Below are positions 54,038-63,658 of a stretch of 64,000 nucleotides of DNA, piece by piece. The stretch's first letter is position 1. Each line of letters opens with the position of its first letter. The stretch is from Sinomonas sp. ASV322 (GTDB lineage: Bacteria > Actinomycetota > Actinomycetes > Actinomycetales > Micrococcaceae): NCBI RefSeq assembly GCF_030908245.1, contig NZ_JAVFJJ010000001.1:105555-169554 (forward strand), written 5' to 3'. A model generated the notes under the pieces. It was not told the DNA's origin. It searched no databases and saw only the letters and a program-made list of their open reading frames with translations. Position numbers and translations under genes: made by a program.

Positions 54038-55678
54038 ATGGAGCGCCTTGAGCCGGCCGGGGGAACGCCCGGCGCACCTGCATCGACGTCGTCGCCCACA
54101 TCGACCGAGCGCGCTGCGAGCTCGACGGCGCGTGAGGCGCCGGTACCGGACCTGCCGGGCTACGACGTCGCCCGGCTGCTCGGGAGTGGAGGCTCGGGCG
54201 ACGTCTGGCTCGTGCGAGACAAGGCGACCGGGGAACGGCTCGCCGCCAAGGTGATCCGCCCGGCCGCCCGGGGAGACCGCGGCGATCCTGCTCTGGCCGC
54301 GCGCCGCGAGCTGCGAATCCTCCGATCGCATGCGCACCCTCACCTTCTTGCGTTCCGGGACGTCGTCGCGTGCGAGGGGCCCCGGGATGGAATCGTGGCG
54401 GTGCTGTCCGAATACGCCGCGGGCGGATCGCTCGCGCGACTTGTCGGCGTGCGCCGCAGGCTCACCGTCGGCGAGACCGTGACGACGATCGGCCCCATCG
54501 CGCAGGCGCTCGCGGCCCTTCATGCCGAGGGAACCAGCCATGGAGACGTCTCGCCGGGCAACATCCTCTTCTCGGCACACGGAAAGCCGCTCCTGGCCGA
54601 CTTCGGGGCCGCTCAAATGGTCGCGGATCCTGCCGGAGAGCGCGCGGGCACGCGCGGCTTCGCCGACATCCGCGACGACACGGCGGACGACGCGACGCGG
54701 AGGAACGCCGACGTCTTCGGCCTCGGCGCGGTCGCGTGGTTCTGCCTCACCGGCGAGGCCCCGCCGCCGACGGCCGAGCGCCCGCCGCTCACGCTGCTCG
54801 TCGAGGAGGCCCCGAGCGAGCTCGCGTTGGCGATCGAGGCGGCACTCGCCGAGGTGCCCCGCGAGCGGCCGACGGCGTCGGAGCTCGCACGGGCGGTCTT
54901 CCGGAGCGCCCGGGCCCAGCCCGTCGACCTTGCTCCGGCCGTCGACGACGACGTGCTCGCCGAGCTCGTGACGAGGGTCCAGCCCGAAACCAGCCGCCGC
55001 CGATTCGGCTGGCGACTTCGGCGAGGCCTCCGGCACCCGCGGTTCGCGAAGCACGGGCACGACGGCGCGCGCCGTCGGGATCCTGGGTTCCTCCGCTCGC
55101 GCGGCCTGCGCGTGCCGGCCAGCCGGGGCGCCCGCGTCGCGCTCGCCGTTTCGGCCTTCGTGGCGGCGATCGGGCTGTGGTGGACGGCCGCCGTGATCCT
55201 GCCGGCGGAAGATCCCGGTGGCGACGCGGCCAGCCGCGCGGGCCACTCGTGGTCGCGACTGCCTGACTCGCTCCGTGGCCGTGCCGAATCGACCGATCCC
55301 GTACAGGCCGTCCAGGCGCTCGCGGAGATCCGCGGCCTGGCCGTCTCCGGGTCGGATCGCGAACTCTTGCGCCGTGTCAACGTACCCGGCTCCGAGGCCG
55401 CCCGGGCGGACGCTGCCTTGCTCGACGAACTCGCGGCGCAGGGCCGACGGCTCGCGGGTTTCACCGCCCGCGTCGTCGAGGCCCAGCGCGAGGACTCGGA
55501 TTCCCCGCCGGGGCACATTGCGGTCGTTCGGGTGCGGGTCGTGTCGTCGGGTTACGCCGTCCTGGGCGACGACGGCCGCGAGCTCACGGCCCCAGGTGCC
55601 GGAAAGGACCAAGTCCTGCGCGTCGTCGTCGAACGCGACGGCGGGCCGTGGCGCGTCGCGAGGATCCTTGCAACGTGA
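54038..55678 (+). CDS. variant Ser/Thr kinase-like membrane protein
   Basis: This 546-residue protein has a kinase-like domain (about 42-290): glycine loop GSGGSGDV, Lys in AAKVI, and DFGAAQ. The catalytic loop reads HGDVSPGN instead of HRDxKxxN, so the Asp is kept but the usual loop Lys is Ser and the HRD Arg is Gly. The domain is followed by an Arg-rich juxtamembrane part, one membrane helix (about 364-385) and an external domain of about 160 residues with no PASTA units. It may be an active non-canonical kinase or a pseudokinase. The ATG follows TAGACA by 6 nt, a weak leaderless signal. It lies 70 bp before the Tricorn gene. Confidence 0.82.
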   Translation: MERLEPAGGTPGAPASTSSPTSTERAASSTAREAPVPDLPGYDVARLLGSGGSGDVWLVRDKATGERLAAKVIRPAARGDRGDPALAARRELRILRSHAHPHLLAFRDVVACEGPRDGIVAVLSEYAAGGSLARLVGVRRRLTVGETVTTIGPIAQALAALHAEGTSHGDVSPGNILFSAHGKPLLADFGAAQMVADPAGERAGTRGFADIRDDTADDATRRNADVFGLGAVAWFCLTGEAPPPTAERPPLTLLVEEAPSELALAIEAALAEVPRERPTASELARAVFRSARAQPVDLAPAVDDDVLAELVTRVQPETSRRRFGWRLRRGLRHPRFAKHGHDGARRRDPGFLRSRGLRVPASRGARVALAVSAFVAAIGLWWTAAVILPAEDPGGDAASRAGHSWSRLPDSLRGRAESTDPVQAVQALAEIRGLAVSGSDRELLRRVNVPGSEAARADAALLDELAAQGRRLAGFTARVVEAQREDSDSPPGHIAVVRVRVVSSGYAVLGDDGRELTAPGAGKDQVLRVVVERDGGPWRVARILAT

Positions 55679-55736
55679 GCCACGTCATGGTCCGACGCGA
55701 CCGCGCGGCCCCCGCGGGCGACCGGTCCGCGCTGCC

Positions 55737-55742
55737 TAGAAT
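55737..55742 (+). promoter_or_regulatory. -10 element of a leaderless Tricorn-gene transcript
   Basis: TAGAAT is followed by 6 nt and the ATG at 55749. Confidence 0.55.
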
Positions 55743-55748
55743 CGGAGA

Positions 55749-58700
55749 ATGACAGCCTCCAGCTACTTCCGGTACCCCCATGTCCACGGCGACCTCGTCG
55801 CGTTCGTGGCCGAGGACGACGTGTGGCTCGCCCCCGTGGACGGCGGCAGGGCGTGGCGGATCTCGGCGCTCCGGCTCCCTGCCCGCAATCCCCGCTTCAC
55901 TCCCGACGGCGCCAAGGTTGTGTGGACCGTCGTGCAGGGCAGCGCGCCCGAGGCCGTCGCTGCGGACGTCGACGGGGGAGGCTTCCACCAGCTGACCTAT
56001 TTCGGCCATCAGACCACGCGGGTCAAGGGCTTCGACCTGCTCGGCCGCGTGATCGTCACGAGCGCCCACAATCAGCCCGACGCGCGCCACACGCACGCCT
56101 ACGCGATCCCCGTGGAGGGCGGGTGGCTCGAGGAGCTCCCGTATGGGCCCGTCGACTCGGTGGCCTTCGGCCCGGCGATCGGCGACGAGCGGCCCGTCGT
56201 CGTCGGAAGTGTGCTCACGCGCGATCCGGCGTCGTGGAAGCGCTACCGAGGAGGCGCGGCGGGGAGGCTGTGGATCGACGCCGACGGCGGGGGCGAGTTC
56301 CGGCTCCTGACCCCAGAACTCGGCGGCAACGTCTCTGATCCGATGTGGATCGGGAACAGGATCGCGTTCCTTTCGGACCATGAGGGCTACGGCAACGTCT
56401 ACTCGGTCGGTCGCGACGGGGCGGATCTCCGGCGCCACACGGACTTCGACCGCTTCTACGCCCGCCATGCAAGCACGGACGGCTCGCGGATCGCCGTGGA
56501 GTCCGCAGGGGAGCTGTGGCTCCTCGACGGCCTCGACGCCGAGGCGCGGCGCCTTGACCTCTCCCTCGGTTCCGCGTCGACCTCGCGCCGTCCCGTGCCC
56601 CTCGCCGTGGGCCGTCACCTCGGGGAGGCGGTGCCGACGCACGACGGCGTCGCGAGCGTTGTCGAGGCGCACGGCACCGTGCATTGGCTCACCCACCGGG
56701 ACGGTCCGTCGCGCGTCGTCGAGGCAACCCCCGGCGTTCGGGCGCGCCTCGCGAGGCCGCTCGGCCAGCACCGGGTGGCGTTCATCGCGGACCACGCGGG
56801 CGAAGAGGCACTCTTCGTCAGGGACCTCGCGGATCGCGGGTCGTGGGACGACGACCTCGATGGTCTCCCCGCGCCCATGCCGGCGCGCGGCATCGAGTCA
56901 CGTTCGGATGAGGGTGGGCTGCCGGCGCCAGTGCCCGCGGGGTCGGGCCAGGTTCCCGTCGTCGTTCCGATCCGCCCCGAGCAACGCTCCTATGTGGTGC
57001 CCGTACGATCGGCCCTGAGGCTCGCAGACGAGGAGTCCGGCCGTGGACTCGCGAGCTTCGCGCTTCCGACGCCCAGCCGCGCCGCCGAGCTCGCGCCGAG
57101 CCCAGATGCGCGGCACATTGCGATCGGCACGGCGTTCGGCGAAGTTCATCTCGTCGACGCAGAGACCGGTTCAGCGCGCGTCCTCTCGAGCGTCGGCGAG
57201 GGCAGCGTCGACCAGCTCGCGTGGAGCCCGGATTCGCGCTGGCTCGCATGGAGCGAGCCCGTGACGGCCTTCGGCTCGCGCTCGAAGCTCCGCATCGCGG
57301 ACGTCGCGACGGGCGAGATCGCGGATGTCACCGACGGGCGTTTCTGGGACGCGTCGCCCGTCTTCACTCCGGACGGGAAGTATCTCGCGTTCCTCTCCGG
57401 CCGCAGCTTCGACCCCGTCTACGACGGCCACTCGTTCGATCTCTCGTTCCCGAGCCCCATCAAGCCTTACATCGTGCCCCTTGCCGCGACGACGGCGTCG
57501 CCCTTCGGCCCGCGCGTCGCCGGCTTCGTGGCGAGCCCCGCTCACTCCGGGGCGGCGGATGGCTCGTCCCAGCCCGGCGACGGCCCCGGGACGGGCGACG
57601 ACCCTGCGGAAGGCGGCGCCGCGCCGTCGTCCGCTGCAGTCTCGGTGGATCTCGAAGGGCTCGCGCATCGCGTCGTCGCCCTCCCCGTCCGCCAAGGCAA
57701 TTACTCGCGCCTCTCGGCTCCTGCTGGCGCGCTCCTGTGGCTTTCCCACGACCTTTCAGGGGCAACCGGGGAAGGCAAGGCGAAGCCGGGGGACAAGGAC
57801 CCGCAGCCGTCCCTCGAACGCCTCGACCTCGCCGACGGCCGGACGTCGACTCTCGTCGGTGCCCTTGACGACTACCGCCTGTCCGGGGACGGGACGCGGG
57901 TCGTCTACGTGAGCGAGCGCACCGTGCGGTCCGTGCCGAGCGGCGCGCGCGCCGACGACGGAAGCCCGGACCACATCAAGGTCGATCTTGAGCGGATCCG
58001 CGTGCGCCTCGATCCCGTGGCCGTGTGGCGCCAGGCCTTCTCCGAGGCGTGGCGTCTCCAGCGTGACTTCTTCTGGACCGCGGACATGGCCGGGCAGGAC
58101 TGGCGCGAGATGCGCGAGCGGTACGAGCCCATCGTCGAGCGCCTCGGTTCGCACGACGACCTCGTCGATGTGCTGTGGGAGCTCCACGGCGAGCTCGGGA
58201 CGTCCCACGCCTACGTCACACCGGCCCTAGCGACTGAGCCGGGCGCTGGCGGCCAGGGACGACTCGGCGGCGAGTTCGACTACGACCGCGGCTGGGTCGT
58301 CCGCCGTGTGCTCGCAAGCGAGTCCTCGGATCCCCTCGCGACCTCGCCCCTCGCCGCTCCGGGCGCGGGGGTCCGGGCCGGCGACCGGCTCCTCGCGGTC
58401 GACGGCGTTCCCCTCACCCCCGAATTCGGCCCTGCCATGGCGCTCGTGGGCGCCGCGGGCAAGACGGTCGAGCTCACGATGCTCAACGGGCCCGCGCACG
58501 GCGAGCAGCAGGGGGACCAGCGCCGCATCGCCGTCGTTCCGATCCGCGACGAGGAGCGCCTCCGCTACCAGGACTGGGTCCAGGCCAACCGCCGGCTCGT
58601 GCGCGAGGCCTCGGAGGGGCGCTTCGGCTACCTGCATGTGCCGGACATGGCGGCACGAGGCTGGGCTCAGCTGCACCGCGACCTCGACACGGAGACGGCC

Positions 58701-59291
58701 CTTGACGCTCTCGTGGTGGACGTCCGTCGCAATAGGGGCGGCCACACGTCGCAGCTTGTCGCCGAGCTCATCGGACGGCGCGTGACGGGCTGGAGCATGC
58801 CGCGCGGCGAGCAGCCCCGCACGTATCCCCGCCACGCGCCGCGCGGCCCCGTCGTCATCCTCGCCGACGAGTTCGCCGGGTCGGACGGAGACATCATCAC
58901 CCAGGTGGGGAAGCTGCGCGGCATCGGTCCCGTAGTGGGCACGCGCACGTGGGGCGGAGTCGTCGGGATCGACAACCGTTTCCGCCTCGCGGACGGAACG
59001 GCCGTGACGCAGCCGCGCTACGCGACCTGGTTCGGCGGGGGCGTCGGCTGGGGAGTCGAGAACCGCGGCGTTGAACCCGACATCGAGGTCGCGTACCCGC
59101 CGCACGCCTACGCCGCGGGGATCGACCCGCAGCTCGAGCATGGAATCGGCGTTCTCAAGGAGATGCTCATGGAGATCCCCACCGAGCGGCCGCCGGCCCG
59201 CGAGGGATACCCGGGCGTTCGCCCGGCGCCGCTTCCGTCGCGTCCCCAGAACCGCGCGGACGCTGAGACCGCGCCTGCCTACGAAGGCTGA
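55749..59291 (+). CDS. Tricorn-type S41 peptidase
   Basis: This 1180-residue protein resembles Tricorn protease, a large cytoplasmic oligopeptidase that trims peptides released by the proteasome. The N-terminal two-thirds contain beta-propeller repeats (HGDLVAFVAEDDVWL, YLAFLSGRSFDPV). A low-complexity Gly/Asp/Pro/Ser insertion occurs around 597-635. A core helical domain, a PDZ-like segment (GAGVRAGDRLLAVDGVPL) and the S41 catalytic domain follow, with the candidate nucleophile in DEFAGSDGD. There is no signal peptide. Actinobacteria often have proteasomes, which would fit, but no proteasome gene is in the window. Confidence 0.92.
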   Translation: MTASSYFRYPHVHGDLVAFVAEDDVWLAPVDGGRAWRISALRLPARNPRFTPDGAKVVWTVVQGSAPEAVAADVDGGGFHQLTYFGHQTTRVKGFDLLGRVIVTSAHNQPDARHTHAYAIPVEGGWLEELPYGPVDSVAFGPAIGDERPVVVGSVLTRDPASWKRYRGGAAGRLWIDADGGGEFRLLTPELGGNVSDPMWIGNRIAFLSDHEGYGNVYSVGRDGADLRRHTDFDRFYARHASTDGSRIAVESAGELWLLDGLDAEARRLDLSLGSASTSRRPVPLAVGRHLGEAVPTHDGVASVVEAHGTVHWLTHRDGPSRVVEATPGVRARLARPLGQHRVAFIADHAGEEALFVRDLADRGSWDDDLDGLPAPMPARGIESRSDEGGLPAPVPAGSGQVPVVVPIRPEQRSYVVPVRSALRLADEESGRGLASFALPTPSRAAELAPSPDARHIAIGTAFGEVHLVDAETGSARVLSSVGEGSVDQLAWSPDSRWLAWSEPVTAFGSRSKLRIADVATGEIADVTDGRFWDASPVFTPDGKYLAFLSGRSFDPVYDGHSFDLSFPSPIKPYIVPLAATTASPFGPRVAGFVASPAHSGAADGSSQPGDGPGTGDDPAEGGAAPSSAAVSVDLEGLAHRVVALPVRQGNYSRLSAPAGALLWLSHDLSGATGEGKAKPGDKDPQPSLERLDLADGRTSTLVGALDDYRLSGDGTRVVYVSERTVRSVPSGARADDGSPDHIKVDLERIRVRLDPVAVWRQAFSEAWRLQRDFFWTADMAGQDWREMRERYEPIVERLGSHDDLVDVLWELHGELGTSHAYVTPALATEPGAGGQGRLGGEFDYDRGWVVRRVLASESSDPLATSPLAAPGAGVRAGDRLLAVDGVPLTPEFGPAMALVGAAGKTVELTMLNGPAHGEQQGDQRRIAVVPIRDEERLRYQDWVQANRRLVREASEGRFGYLHVPDMAARGWAQLHRDLDTETALDALVVDVRRNRGGHTSQLVAELIGRRVTGWSMPRGEQPRTYPRHAPRGPVVILADEFAGSDGDIITQVGKLRGIGPVVGTRTWGGVVGIDNRFRLADGTAVTQPRYATWFGGGVGWGVENRGVEPDIEVAYPPHAYAAGIDPQLEHGIGVLKEMLMEIPTERPPAREGYPGVRPAPLPSRPQNRADAETAPAYEG

Positions 59292-59308
59292 CCCCCGGGG
59301 CAGCAGAA

Positions 59309-59346
59309 GGGCCCCGCCCGTGCCGTGGCACGCGCGGGGCCCTTTT
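59309..59346 (+). terminator. intrinsic terminator after the Tricorn gene
   Basis: GGGCCCCGC (59309-59317) pairs with GCGGGGCCC (59334-59342), with further inner pairing, and TTTT follows. It lies just before the convergent OsmC gene stop. Confidence 0.75.
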
Positions 59347-59361
59347 CGTGCGTCCGCTGGA

Positions 59362-59790
59362 TCAGCCCACGAGGGTCGCGTCGAGCGTGATGTCGAGGCC
59401 CTTGAGGGCCCCGCTCACGGGGCAGCCGGTCTTGGCGTCGTCCGCGATCTTCTGGAACTCCTCCTCGGAGATGCCCGGAACCTTGGCGGACATCGTGAGC
59501 TTGCTCGTCGTGATGCCCGTGCCGGGGATGAAGTCGACCTCTGCCTGCGTGCGGATCTCGTCTGCCGTGTAGCCGGCCTGCGCGAGACCGCTGCTGAAGG
59601 CCATCGAGAAGCAGGCCGAGTGGGCTGCGGCGATGAGTTCCTCAGGGCTCGTCTTGCCGTTGGCTTCTTCGCTGCGGGCCTTCCACGTGACGTCGTAGGT
59701 GCCGAGTCCGGACGAGTCGAGGGTCGTCTGGCCAGATCCCTCGATGAGGGTGCCGTTCCAAACGGTGTGGGCAGTGCGTGTGGTGGCCAT
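59362..59790 (-). CDS. OsmC-family peroxiredoxin
   Basis: This 142-residue protein reduces organic hydroperoxides through two cysteines, in AAHSACFSMAF and KTGCPVSGAL. The start MATTRTAHTVWNGTLIEGSG matches the OsmC rather than the Ohr branch. OsmC enzymes are often reduced by lipoylated proteins with dihydrolipoamide dehydrogenase, and both sucB and lpd are within 4 kb. A GGAG-type ribosome site lies upstream. No OhrR-like regulator is adjacent. Confidence 0.9.
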   Translation of the reverse strand: MATTRTAHTVWNGTLIEGSGQTTLDSSGLGTYDVTWKARSEEANGKTSPEELIAAAHSACFSMAFSSGLAQAGYTADEIRTQAEVDFIPGTGITTSKLTMSAKVPGISEEEFQKIADDAKTGCPVSGALKGLDITLDATLVG

Positions 59791-59859
59791 ACTTTGCTCC
59801 TAGATCGGTGCTGGGTTGACTGAAAGTGTGGACTGGCCCGGCCATCGTAGGCACAAGAA

Positions 59860-59903
59860 GGCCCCGTCTGCGCGCGGGTTAAGCGTTGAGCGCAGGCGGG
59901 GCC
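59860..59903 (-). terminator. hairpin after the small membrane-protein gene
   Basis: GGCCCCG plus CTGCGC (59860-59873) pair with GCGCAG plus CGGGGCC (59890-59903), each side with one unpaired base. It lies 32 bp after the stop of the minus-strand gene at 59936. Confidence 0.6.
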
Positions 59904-59935
59904 GGGGGCCCGTCAGGGCACGGAAAAGCGGCGGA

Positions 59936-60316
59936 TCAGGGCCAGATTGTCGCGATCGCGATGTTGAGCAGCCCGAGGCCGCCGACGGCGTGGGCGAGCC
60001 CTGGAGCGACCGTCTCACCGGCCTTCCGGCGGCGATTGCCGACGAACGCGAGGGCGCCGACAACGATCGCGATGATGAATTTGAACGTGAGCTTGACGTA
60101 CGTGTTCGCCGTGAGCGGCTCGATGCCGCTGTCGGCCTGCTTCGACAGGACCGTGATGAGGCCGACGAGGATGATGCCGGTGACGAGCTGGGTCATCGCC
60201 CCGTCGAACTGACGCGCCCCAACGGTCGGATTCTTCATGTTGGCAATCCACGGTCCGACGATCATGGCCGCGCCCACGATGTGGAGAAACACGACGATGC
60301 TGAGAACGACAGTCAT
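59936..60316 (-). CDS. small four-helix membrane protein, function unknown
   Basis: This 126-residue protein is mostly hydrophobic, with four predicted membrane segments. It begins MTVVLSIVVFLHIVGAAMIVG, and His12 and other polar residues sit in helices, as in some small heme or quinone membrane proteins. I do not recognise the family with confidence. TAGAAT lies 7 nt before the ATG, so it probably has its own leaderless transcript. It lies between OsmC and sucB, with hairpins on both sides. Confidence 0.7.
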   Translation of the reverse strand: MTVVLSIVVFLHIVGAAMIVGPWIANMKNPTVGARQFDGAMTQLVTGIILVGLITVLSKQADSGIEPLTANTYVKLTFKFIIAIVVGALAFVGNRRRKAGETVAPGLAHAVGGLGLLNIAIATIWP

Positions 60317-60323
60317 GAACCCG

Positions 60324-60329
60324 ATTCTA
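60324..60329 (-). promoter_or_regulatory. -10 element before the small membrane-protein gene
   Basis: On the minus strand TAGAAT is followed by 7 nt and the ATG at 60316. Confidence 0.5.
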
Positions 60330-60391
60330 GTGTCGCTGGCGGGTAGCCCTTGCCGTTCCGGCGCCCCGAGGGGTACCAAGTGGGTAACAAA

Positions 60392-60440
60392 AAGGACGAC
60401 GGCGCCGCCCCCGCAGAGGGGAAGCGGCGCCGTCGTCCTT
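60392..60440 (-). terminator. intrinsic terminator of the lpd-sucB operon
   Basis: AAGGACGACGGCGCCGC (60392-60408) pairs perfectly with GCGGCGCCGTCGTCCTT (60424-60440), a 17-bp stem. On the minus strand it continues into a run of T residues (complement of the A-run at 60389-60393). It lies 31 bp after the sucB stop. Confidence 0.85.
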
Positions 60441-60471
60441 GCGTGCCCTGAGGCAGACGGGGAAGCGGCCG

Positions 60472-62217
60472 TCAGAGGCCGAGATCGGCCTCGAAAGCGC
60501 CACCCTCGAGGCGTGCGCGGAGCGTCTGCAGGAAGCGTCCCGCGTCGGCGCCGTCGACGAGACGGTGGTCGTACGTGAGCGAGAGGTACATCATCGAGCG
60601 GATCGAGATGACGTCGTCGCCCTCGGCGTTCTGCGTGACCCACGGACGCTTGACGATCGCACCCGTGCCCAGGATCGCAACCTGCGGCTGGTTGATGATC
60701 GGCGTATCGAACAGCGCGCCGACCGAGCCGATGTTCGTGATGCTGAACGTGCCGCCCGAGAGCTCATCGGGGCCGATCTTGCCGCTGCGCGTGCGGGACG
60801 CGACGTCGGCGATGCGGCCTGCGAGGCCCGCGAGGTTGAGGTCGCCCGCGTTGTTGATGACGGGGACGAGGAGACCCTTCTCGGTGTCCACCGCGATCGC
60901 GAGGTGCTCCGCGTTGTGGTAGGTGATCTCCTGCTTTTCCTCGTTGTACTCCGCGTTGAGCTTCGGGTGCTGCTTGAGCGCCTCGGCAACGGCCTTCGCA
61001 ATGAACGGGAGGAACGTGAGCTTCACGCCGTTCTGGGCCAGGAACGCGCCCTTGGCGCGGTCGCGGAGCTTCGCGATCTTGGTCATATCGATCTCGTGGA
61101 CCTGCGTGAGCTGGGTCGACGTGTCGAGCGACTCGCGCATACGGCGGGCGATGACCTGGCGGATGCGCGGAGCCTTCTCCGTCGTACCGCGCAGGGAGGA
61201 CGCGACGACGGCCGGCGCCGAAGCGGCCGGCGTGGCCGCGGGGGCGGCGGCTGCCGTGGCCGCCTGCCGCGCTGCGGCCTCCTTGGCCTCGGCGGCGGCG
61301 ACGACATCCTGCTTGCGGATGCGGCCGCCGACGCCGGTGCCCGTGACCGTCGCGAGGTCGATGCCCTGCTGGTTCGCGAGCTTGCGCACGAGCGGCGTGA
61401 CATAGCCCGCCTCCGCGCCCGTGGCGGGCGCAGCCGGCGCCGGGGCGGCCACAGGGGCGGGAGCAGCAACCGGAGCCGGCGCCGCAGGAGCCGGGGCGGG
61501 AGCCGCGGGAGCGGGGGCAGCAACCGGAGCGGGAGCCGGTGCAGCAGGCGCGGGCGCTGCGGGTGCGGCGGCGGGGGCCGACGCAGCCACGGCGGTCGCG
61601 CCCGAGCCGATGATGGCGAGGACGGCGCCGACCGCGGCGGTCTCGTCCTCGCTGACCCGGATCTCCTGGAGCGTGCCGGCCACGGGAGAGGGGATCTCCG
61701 TGTCGACCTTGTCGGTCGAGACCTCGAGGAGCGGCTCGTCAACCTCGACGGAGTCGCCCACGGCCTTGAGCCAGCGGGTCACGGTGCCCTCGGTCACGCT
61801 CTCGCCGAGTGCCGGGAGGGTGACCTCGTGGCCCTCCGACGCGCCGTTGCTCGCGGCGGCCTCGGCCGGAGCGGGTGCCGGGGCGGGCTCGGGCTGCGCC
61901 GGGGCGGCCTCGGCGGGCGCGGGGGCGGCCGCGGCCGGTGCCTCCTGAGCGGGGGCGGCCGGGGCCGATCCTGCGCCCGAACCGTCGCCGATCCGCGCGA
62001 GCGGAGCGCCGACCTCTGCGGTCTCGTCCTCGTTGACGAGGATCTCCTCAAGGATCCCGGCGAAGGGCGAGGGGATCTCGGTGTCGACCTTGTCCGTAGA
62101 GACCTCGACCAAGGGCTCGTCGACCTCGACGCGGTCGCCCACCTGCTTGAGCCAGCGAGTGACGGTGCCTTCGGTGACGCTCTCCCCGAGAGCCGGCAAG
62201 TTGACGGATTCAGACAT
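60472..62217 (-). CDS. sucB: dihydrolipoamide acyltransferase E2 (SucB/DlaT)
   Basis: This 581-residue E2 subunit of a 2-oxo acid dehydrogenase complex moves acyl groups on lipoyl arms. Two lipoyl domains carry the modified Lys43 and Lys170, each in [11 protein letters not shown]. They are joined by Ala/Pro-rich linkers. A peripheral-subunit-binding domain follows ([16 protein letters not shown]), then the catalytic domain with the active-site His and Asp in [14 protein letters not shown] near the C-terminus. In mycobacteria the ortholog (DlaT, Rv2215) serves pyruvate dehydrogenase and antioxidant defence. It lies 58 bp after lpd. Confidence 0.95.
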   Translation of the reverse strand: MSESVNLPALGESVTEGTVTRWLKQVGDRVEVDEPLVEVSTDKVDTEIPSPFAGILEEILVNEDETAEVGAPLARIGDGSGAGSAPAAPAQEAPAAAAPAPAEAAPAQPEPAPAPAPAEAAASNGASEGHEVTLPALGESVTEGTVTRWLKAVGDSVEVDEPLLEVSTDKVDTEIPSPVAGTLQEIRVSEDETAAVGAVLAIIGSGATAVAASAPAAAPAAPAPAAPAPAPVAAPAPAAPAPAPAAPAPVAAPAPVAAPAPAAPATGAEAGYVTPLVRKLANQQGIDLATVTGTGVGGRIRKQDVVAAAEAKEAAARQAATAAAAPAATPAASAPAVVASSLRGTTEKAPRIRQVIARRMRESLDTSTQLTQVHEIDMTKIAKLRDRAKGAFLAQNGVKLTFLPFIAKAVAEALKQHPKLNAEYNEEKQEITYHNAEHLAIAVDTEKGLLVPVINNAGDLNLAGLAGRIADVASRTRSGKIGPDELSGGTFSITNIGSVGALFDTPIINQPQVAILGTGAIVKRPWVTQNAEGDDVISIRSMMYLSLTYDHRLVDGADAGRFLQTLRARLEGGAFEADLGL

Positions 62218-62275
62218 TGTCTCCGTGCTCCTTATGTGGTTCGTGTCGTGCGATGTAGTCGGATGCCGGGTCGGA

Positions 62276-63658
<1,383 letters not shown>

